A DNA stretch of 64,000 nucleotides from CAYHGX01 sp964356355 (GTDB lineage: Bacteria; Patescibacteriota; Gracilibacteria; UBA1369; LOWO2-01-FULL-3), in assembly GCA_964356355.1 (NCBI GenBank), contig CAYHGX010000001.1, forward strand, positions 62,001 through 126,000. The letters run 5' to 3'. Positions 58,367 through 64,000 of this stretch are shown in pieces. The stretch's first letter is position 1, and each line of letters starts with the position of its first letter. The notes under the pieces were generated by a model. The model did not search any database. It saw only the letters and a program-made list of their open reading frames with translations, and was not told the origin of the DNA. The position numbers and the translations under genes are program-made.

Positions 58367-61300
58367 TTATGCTGGGAAGTGACGTGAGCTGATTGTAGCT
58401 GTCAACATTGCTTCGAGTTCATCCGGGTCTGCCAATTTTTTTAATTTAGCCTTGAGTATATTTCTCTTAACTGTTTTTCCGTTTTCTGTGGTTTCTGCTT
58501 CTATTAGTCTATCAAATTCTGTGGCTATTTCTGCCCGTTTTTCCCTGAATAATTCAATTAATGAGCGGAATCCTTCGAATTTTCTTTCAACTTGGCCGGA
58601 GTTGTCTACATGTCTAAAGTTTTCATCTTGAATTCTGGTGATTCCACGTGTAATTGATATGTTTGTTAGGGCGGGGAAGCTTGTCAGATAGTATCCAGGT
58701 TTTTCTGAGTCTTTTAATTCGGGGATTAGAGTACCTTGGAGATCCTGATCTGTAATATTTAGTGTTTCGATGAATTCCAAGATCATGGCAATGCTTGGTA
58801 GGATATAGTAGCTGAATTCACCTGAAGGGTCTTTGGTAAAGTATCCTTCCATCTTAGGGGTGTTGAAATAGGCGAAATCTTCCAGGGCATCTTTTAGGTA
58901 TGGTATCATTTCATCTTTGATACGCTTAAATTCTTTAGCTCTATTTGGATTTGCGCTGGCTGTAATTAGCTCCTGATTGTAGGTTTGCACAAGTAGGCTT
59001 ACTGCTCTAATTCTTCCAAAATGTAAAAGTAGATGGTATTTATCGTTTGGGTCTACGTTTTTAATAAGTGGAAAGCCTTCTTCATTGCAGGTAGTGATTG
59101 CTTGTGAAATTTTTTGTCTATTGAAAGCATTTGTAGGTAGTGGTTCTGTTTCTGCGGTATTTGTTTCGTCGGGATATTTTGTTTTGCTGGTTGCCATCAT
59201 TAAAAGTGCTAACATTTTTTGGTAGGCAAAGCGTGCAGCTTGGCGCGATAGTCCAATCTGATTGCTAATTCTCCAGTTTTCGCCGTAGCCTATTGCAGCT
59301 CTTTCATATTCTCCGCAATAGTCGTAGGTTTGGGCCAATAATTCCAGGAATGCTACGTCATCGATGGGGTCGAAAATTAGTGGATTGGTTTCTCGGGCTT
59401 GTCTTATTGCATCTAATTCGTGACGTAAATTAATGAGAATTTTAGTTTCTTTTTGATTGAATAATGAGGGATCTACGGCGCCATCATCATCTATACTTTG
59501 GCGGGTTTTTGGTTTACGAACAGTGCATTCGAATAGATATCTTTGATATAGCAATTTAATTTTGGCGTAGGTTTTTGGATCTGATTTGGCTATTTCCTGT
59601 ATTTCAGGTTTTTCTAGCGAATATTTTTGAAGCCATCCTTCAAGGGCGGCTACGATATTTGATATGTTACTTACTTCATCTCCGTGATCGCAGGCTCGAG
59701 CCTCATGTTGCATTTCAATTGTGAGTAGGTCTCCAGGGGTGTAATTTCCACGACTATCTTGGATTTTTTTGAAATATGAGTTCATCTTGACTCTTTTTTC
59801 TGCGTTTCGAATTTGAGATTCTTCCATTGAGGCCATGCGGAAGCCCATTTTGTAGGCTTCTAAAAGTTTTGGGTTTTCTGGATCTTGGGTATTGGTGCAG
59901 ATTGCTTCCAATGTGTCGATTGCAGCGTGGACTCTTGCGAATTGACCGAGATTGGCTCCGCTTTCGATGTAGGTGAGGAGTGCGGATTTGATCAATATAA
60001 TCATTTCTTCGGTGGTGGACTGTTCTTCTTCTGATTTTCCTGAAAGTACGATGGGGTGCTCTTGTAGTTCTTGGATTAATTTTGCAGCTGCGGTTTTGGC
60101 TTTTGGATCTAGATTGCAAAGAATGGCTGAGGCGTGTGCTAATCCTTTGGCATATTGTCTGCCTTCGTGGTCTTTTTCTAGTACGGTAGTTGCTTTTCTT
60201 GTGTAGGCAGCCCAAACTTTGCGGTGAGCTTTGTTTCTGAGGGTTGAGGTTTCGGTTGCGGCTTGGAGCCAGCTGAATTTTACTTCATCTGGAACATTTG
60301 AGTCGGCCGATATTCTGCCATAGTGTTTGAAAACTAGTTTCTGTTTTTCTTGAGGAGGGATTGAGTCCTTGATGGCTTCGCCAATTGTTTCATTTGAAAG
60401 TTCATAGGCTGTGGTGATGCCATTGTTATCTACGATTTTAGTGAGGTAGTCTTGTTTTATTAGTAGATCTATTATTGCAATGGCCTCTCCGCCGATTTTT
60501 CCTGTTTCTTCGGCAGTGATCTCGAGTAATCTTCTTACGGTAAATGGGGTGCCGGTCATGGCAACTAATCGAAGAATAGAGAGGATTTTTGGTTCAAGTT
60601 TTATGATTCTGTTTCTTTCATGTTGGATTAGATCTTCTTGGTTGTTGATTTTTTGAAGTTCCTCGAGTGCTGCGTTGGTAAGTCCAATTTCATTTTCTCC
60701 GTAGGTGAGAAACTTATCTGGATTTCTTAAGAGAATGTTTATTAAGCTGGTGAATCCCCATGGAGTTTGGATTTTATTTGCTAGCATTAGGTGCCAATCG
60801 TTGGTAAAGGTTTTTCTTTCGCCGGTTGTGCTATTTAGACACTTTTCTTCTGGAAGTGAGTAGAAAACGTAGTCTGCGGCAGTTTGTGGATCTTGTAAAT
60901 TGAGTTTTGGCGTGCCGGTTTTTTCATCTTGGAGCCAAATTGTTTTGACAGCTTTGGGACCAAAGGAAGATCCAAGATTGGCTTCCATGGCGGTTTGTTT
61001 TGTAGATTTAAATCTATCTTCTGGCCTCATGGTGGCAATGATGCGGCATTGGGTTTCTCTTAGTACTGTTTCCATGATTTTCATGATGTGTTCATCGGAG
61101 TGGGCGTCGATGTGGTGCATATCATCTAGGACGATGGGGAAAGAACCAAAAATTTGTTCAAATGCACTGATGGCACCGATGATCTTTGATACTAATTCAT
61201 GAGGTTTTGTTTGTGCTAAGTGTAGTCTTTCTCCGGGAGAAAGGCTGCATATTTGCTGTAGCGGAGCGAGCAGTGCTTTATATTGATCTGCTTTTGCAAG

Positions 61301-62839
61301 GTCCTTTATTTTACTTTTTGCAAAGGCATCGAGCTGTTCAATAATATTGATCAGGGCCATGCCGGGGAGCTTCTCGCAGGCTGGGTCGATGCTAAGGATC
61401 ATCGCGCCTGGGTTCTCTTTCATTAGTTCATCCAAAATACGTGATTTTCCGATACCGGCTTTACCTTTTATTATGGTTAGTTTCGTTCTGCTTTTTGGGC
61501 CAGTTCCTTCTCTTAATTCTTCTAAAACATCCTGTTGTCCGATGAGTTTTCTAGGGCCTCCACCTACTCTAAGAGTGGCTTCTCTGACAACGTCTAGAAT
61601 GCGGTAGTATTTTGTGCCGGGTATTTTTTCTACTTTTAATTGTGAAGTAGTGTTTTCGCGGCTCCTTAGTTGTTTTTCATAGGTTTCTTCATCGATAATA
61701 TAGTCGGCCTTGTTTTCTCCTTCACCTAGCTTTGACCATTGGATAAGCTCTTGTGTGGAGAGGTAGTCGTTCATTTTCAATCCTTCTTCGGATTGAGAAA
61801 GCGTTCCTTTTCCAAAGCGGAGATGGGCTTTCCCTTGAGTTTTTTTGCGTATACCTAGTCCAAAATTTTCCAAAAAACCGCTGGCGCGTTCTTGTAGTGC
61901 GATGATTACAATGTTGTCCATGCTATCTTTTTTGACAATAAAGCCATCAGAGCGGGAAATTGCCGCGATATCATTTAGGATGTGGACGATATGGGGGAAG
62001 CCAAAATTGCTACCTTGAAGGATTATATGTGGATTGATCACTAAGTAACTGACGCTGCCAGTGGCATTGGTTTCTTTTTCGTTGGGCTTTTTTTCTTCTT
62101 CTTTTAGTGAGTTGATTGTTCTTGTTGATGTGTTTAGGTCTGGTCCAAATTTTTTGGCAGTGGTTGGAAGGAATCCATCTAATGAATAACTTGTGACTGG
62201 GTCATTGTCTCTGGTGCCAATTGTTAAAGATTGTCTGTGGGCAGCCACTTTTCCAGGTTTTGGTACGTCTAGTGTCTCTCTGTAAAGTGTTGGGTTGCAA
62301 GCAATAAATGTGGAGCCGATTCTTAATACTAAGTGCCCTTTGGGATCAATAGTAGTAGTTACTTTTGATTCAATATTAAGATCGGTTAGAGCCTGGTAAA
62401 CAAGTAATGCATTTATGTGGCTTGGGATGAGTTCTTGAATAGTGACGATGTCGTCCTGGTCGTTCATTATGGCGCCGTGATCCGTGTTTAGGCTTAATCC
62501 AAGCCTGTTCAGGGCGGTTTGAACTACGGGAAGGTTTTCTCTTTTGAAACTGATGCGCATTATTTGATATTGCTCTGGAGTAATACTTAATGAATGAGGA
62601 TCATGAAGGTGGCAGATAGCGAGAGGTTGAAGGTGTGGAGAGAGTTTTTGCACCTCTTCAGCTAAAATCATCGATCCCTCTGTTAATTGAGTGGAAATTT
62701 CAGAGACTATTGTTGTTTTAAAAGGATCAACATCTGGTTTGCTGTAGAGATCTGGTCCCTTTGTATTGATAGGGGCGAACTCAAGATCTCTTCTTGTTGG
62801 TATGGCAATTGGGCTAATTCTTGAATCTGGGCTGGCCAT
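58367..62839 (-). CDS. Large signalling ATPase (cyclase-like, AAA/STAND and TPR regions)
   Basis: 1490 residues. The ATPase module has Walker A in IIKGKAGIGKSRILDELM near residue 467 and a Walker B-like IVLDDMHHIDAHSDE near residue 573, as in the AAA_16/STAND modules of PknK-type and cyclase-linked regulators. Residues about 260-395 resemble a degenerate class III nucleotide cyclase domain (FPHIVHILNDIAAISRSDGF), without clear catalytic aspartates. Residues 870-1490 are all helical and probably TPR-like. No signal peptide. It likely senses a ligand through the helical repeats; the output is unknown. The cyclase resemblance is tentative. Confidence 0.75.
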   Translation of the reverse strand: MASPDSRISPIAIPTRRDLEFAPINTKGPDLYSKPDVDPFKTTIVSEISTQLTEGSMILAEEVQKLSPHLQPLAICHLHDPHSLSITPEQYQIMRISFKRENLPVVQTALNRLGLSLNTDHGAIMNDQDDIVTIQELIPSHINALLVYQALTDLNIESKVTTTIDPKGHLVLRIGSTFIACNPTLYRETLDVPKPGKVAAHRQSLTIGTRDNDPVTSYSLDGFLPTTAKKFGPDLNTSTRTINSLKEEEKKPNEKETNATGSVSYLVINPHIILQGSNFGFPHIVHILNDIAAISRSDGFIVKKDSMDNIVIIALQERASGFLENFGLGIRKKTQGKAHLRFGKGTLSQSEEGLKMNDYLSTQELIQWSKLGEGENKADYIIDEETYEKQLRSRENTTSQLKVEKIPGTKYYRILDVVREATLRVGGGPRKLIGQQDVLEELREGTGPKSRTKLTIIKGKAGIGKSRILDELMKENPGAMILSIDPACEKLPGMALINIIEQLDAFAKSKIKDLAKADQYKALLAPLQQICSLSPGERLHLAQTKPHELVSKIIGAISAFEQIFGSFPIVLDDMHHIDAHSDEHIMKIMETVLRETQCRIIATMRPEDRFKSTKQTAMEANLGSSFGPKAVKTIWLQDEKTGTPKLNLQDPQTAADYVFYSLPEEKCLNSTTGERKTFTNDWHLMLANKIQTPWGFTSLINILLRNPDKFLTYGENEIGLTNAALEELQKINNQEDLIQHERNRIIKLEPKILSILRLVAMTGTPFTVRRLLEITAEETGKIGGEAIAIIDLLIKQDYLTKIVDNNGITTAYELSNETIGEAIKDSIPPQEKQKLVFKHYGRISADSNVPDEVKFSWLQAATETSTLRNKAHRKVWAAYTRKATTVLEKDHEGRQYAKGLAHASAILCNLDPKAKTAAAKLIQELQEHPIVLSGKSEEEQSTTEEMIILIKSALLTYIESGANLGQFARVHAAIDTLEAICTNTQDPENPKLLEAYKMGFRMASMEESQIRNAEKRVKMNSYFKKIQDSRGNYTPGDLLTIEMQHEARACDHGDEVSNISNIVAALEGWLQKYSLEKPEIQEIAKSDPKTYAKIKLLYQRYLFECTVRKPKTRQSIDDDGAVDPSLFNQKETKILINLRHELDAIRQARETNPLIFDPIDDVAFLELLAQTYDYCGEYERAAIGYGENWRISNQIGLSRQAARFAYQKMLALLMMATSKTKYPDETNTAETEPLPTNAFNRQKISQAITTCNEEGFPLIKNVDPNDKYHLLLHFGRIRAVSLLVQTYNQELITASANPNRAKEFKRIKDEMIPYLKDALEDFAYFNTPKMEGYFTKDPSGEFSYYILPSIAMILEFIETLNITDQDLQGTLIPELKDSEKPGYYLTSFPALTNISITRGITRIQDENFRHVDNSGQVERKFEGFRSLIELFREKRAEIATEFDRLIEAETTENGKTVKRNILKAKLKKLADPDELEAMLTATISSRHFPA

Positions 62840-62898
62840 AGGGCTGGTTTATTTTTAAGGGGTTATCCTAACATTTTTGAGGAAATAGGCAAGTGGAA

Positions 62899-62927
62899 TT
62901 GAAAAAGTGGTGGTTTTGTGTTATAAT
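62899..62927 (+). promoter_or_regulatory. Promoter of the FecR-like gene
   Basis: TTGAAA and a perfect TATAAT are 17 bases apart; the ATG at 62950 is about 16 bases after the predicted start. Confidence 0.75.
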
Positions 62928-62949
62928 TTGAAGATTAATTTGATCTTAA

Positions 62950-64000
62950 ATGAGTGATCTTGGTAGGCAAAATTTGGCGGCGCGGATCTTTAAAGGGGTG
63001 ATTTTCGCCTTGATTTCTTTTGGAATGGTGGGTGGAAATTTTTTGATAGAGGGAAAGGCTTATCAGGAGGCGCCAAAAACTGAGGGAAAGCTGGTTGCTT
63101 TTGATTATGGGAAGGATAATTTAATTGGAGAAGATGGAATTATCAGATTTGATACTGAGGTGCCAAAGCCGGATATGCAGGTGGTAAAGGCTGAAAATGG
63201 ATATGTTTTTAATTTGAAAAATGGTCATTTTTGGGGAAATTTTAGGCTGAGCGATGATGGTGTTGCAATTGTCTCCGACAGAGTGGTTGTTGTACCTGAT
63301 CATGCTGTTTTTGATGCTTCTTTCGTGAGTGGCAAATTGGAGCTGGCTGTGTATTCCGGCGATGTTTATTTGGGATTTTTGCCTGAGGGGGTTGATGTGA
63401 AAGAGCAGGTCGATGCTTATAGTGGGGTGTTTATGAATCGTTTATTGGTGGCTCAGGGGAACAAAGTTACAGTAACGATGTCTAAGGTTACTGATCAAAT
63501 TAGGCCGCTTTTGTATTCTAAGTTGGTGAAGGAGTTTAAATATATTCAGATTTCTGCTGAGCAGCGTCAAGGGCCTTGGGTGTTGAAGAATCTGGCTTTT
63601 GATACACAGAATCGAGAAAATCGAAAGCATCAATTTGAGTCAGAGGTGATTTTGCGTGGTTCGAGTGCCAGTGAGGGGTTTGTGGCGAGTATTTTGCAAT
63701 GGACACAGGCTAATCTTACTTTTATTCCCGATAAGCGTCAGAAAATTCAGTTGAGAAGGCTCTTTGCTTATTTGGAGGATGCCATCTATTATGCGAAGTC
63801 GGGAGATTTGGAGCAAACAAAGCAATATCTTAATGATTTTGACGTTTATATTACTGATGTGGAGTTTACCTCTGGTGAGGAAAATGGGTTTCATCATTAT
63901 TTTGAGGAATATGTGAAGGGTTTGAATGTTTTTGAGCCTGGTGATGCCTATTATGAGGTTGAGAAATTTTTATTAAATAAACAGTTTTTTTCTAAGGATC
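62950..64000 (+). CDS. Membrane-anchored FecR-like protein, C-terminus beyond the window
   Basis: The frame is open from the ATG at 62950 to the window end (350 codons). A membrane anchor lies near residues 15-37 (VIFALISFGMVGGNFLIEG). Residues about 95-150 show a FecR-like pattern of beta strands (VAIVSDRVVVVPDHAVFDAS then LELAVYSGDVYLGFLPEGVD). A helical region follows with QKIQLRRLFAYLEDAIYYAK. It is probably exposed outside the membrane. FecR domains usually act in envelope sensing or structure; its partner is unknown. Confidence 0.75.
   Translation, partial: MSDLGRQNLAARIFKGVIFALISFGMVGGNFLIEGKAYQEAPKTEGKLVAFDYGKDNLIGEDGIIRFDTEVPKPDMQVVKAENGYVFNLKNGHFWGNFRLSDDGVAIVSDRVVVVPDHAVFDASFVSGKLELAVYSGDVYLGFLPEGVDVKEQVDAYSGVFMNRLLVAQGNKVTVTMSKVTDQIRPLLYSKLVKEFKYIQISAEQRQGPWVLKNLAFDTQNRENRKHQFESEVILRGSSASEGFVASILQWTQANLTFIPDKRQKIQLRRLFAYLEDAIYYAKSGDLEQTKQYLNDFDVYITDVEFTSGEENGFHHYFEEYVKGLNVFEPGDAYYEVEKFLLNKQFFSKD

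Overview
The window reads as a chromosomal segment of a bacterium of the Candidate Phyla Radiation (Patescibacteria); Ca. Peregrinibacteria or a relative is my best guess, but the phylum is inference. TAA, TAG and TGA all end real genes here (for example tpiA and truB on TGA, rpoD and dnaG on TAG or TAA), so the standard bacterial code applies and the UGA=Gly code of Gracilibacteria/Absconditabacteria is excluded. Core genes are bacterial (dnaG, rpoD, greA, gyrA, priA, ruvA, ruvC, pyrG, trpS, murE, secDF). Many genes lack a clear Shine-Dalgarno sequence, and several sit so close behind a -10 box that their mRNAs may be leaderless. The + strand is richer in G than C and in T than A in both gene orientations, which suggests one replichore with no origin or terminus inside the window.

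Layout. 1-6.3 kb: a secreted protein cut by the window edge and a 1621-residue unknown protein. 6.4-17.2 kb: archaeal-type triosephosphate isomerase, a Ser/Thr kinase, an O-antigen ligase-like protein, riboflavin kinase, murE-truB, a WecA/TagO-type transferase, then dnaG-rpoD-greA. 17.2-24.9 kb (minus strand): a membrane protein, a divergent lgt, a protein with two PilC/GspF N-terminal-like modules, pyrG, a SemiSWEET-like transporter, trpS and priA. 24.9-35 kb: an RND efflux pair, a His-rich protein, split mannose-1-P guanylyltransferase/cupin genes, a fused SecD-parvulin-SecF and tRNA-Arg(UCG). 35-53.7 kb: phosphoglycerate mutase, a pilD-TPR-ruvC-pyk cluster, glmS, an aminopeptidase, unknown proteins, an orphan asparaginase-like C-terminal domain, ruvA-tgt, aroC, rpmE, a thrombospondin-3/PKD surface protein and gyrA. 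55.7-64 kb: a VirB4-like ATPase, a small membrane protein, a 1490-residue signalling ATPase and the start of a FecR-like membrane protein.

The most unusual segment is 53.8-55.6 kb. It holds three strongly GC-rich mini-units in an otherwise moderate-GC chromosome. Each has a small ORF with high GC at third codon positions and its own long, perfect terminator-like hairpin. The first two units also share a near-identical promoter layout and a leader of about 290 bases whose hairpins are kept although their bases differ, which is the signature of a structured RNA. I do not recognise this RNA or the small proteins; it is my leading candidate for an undescribed system.

Together the recognisable genes cover replication and repair, transcription, lower glycolysis, peptidoglycan and glycan precursor supply, lipoprotein maturation, Sec export and pilus-type processing. 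There are no rRNA genes, CRISPR arrays, complete insertion sequences or clear prophage genes.
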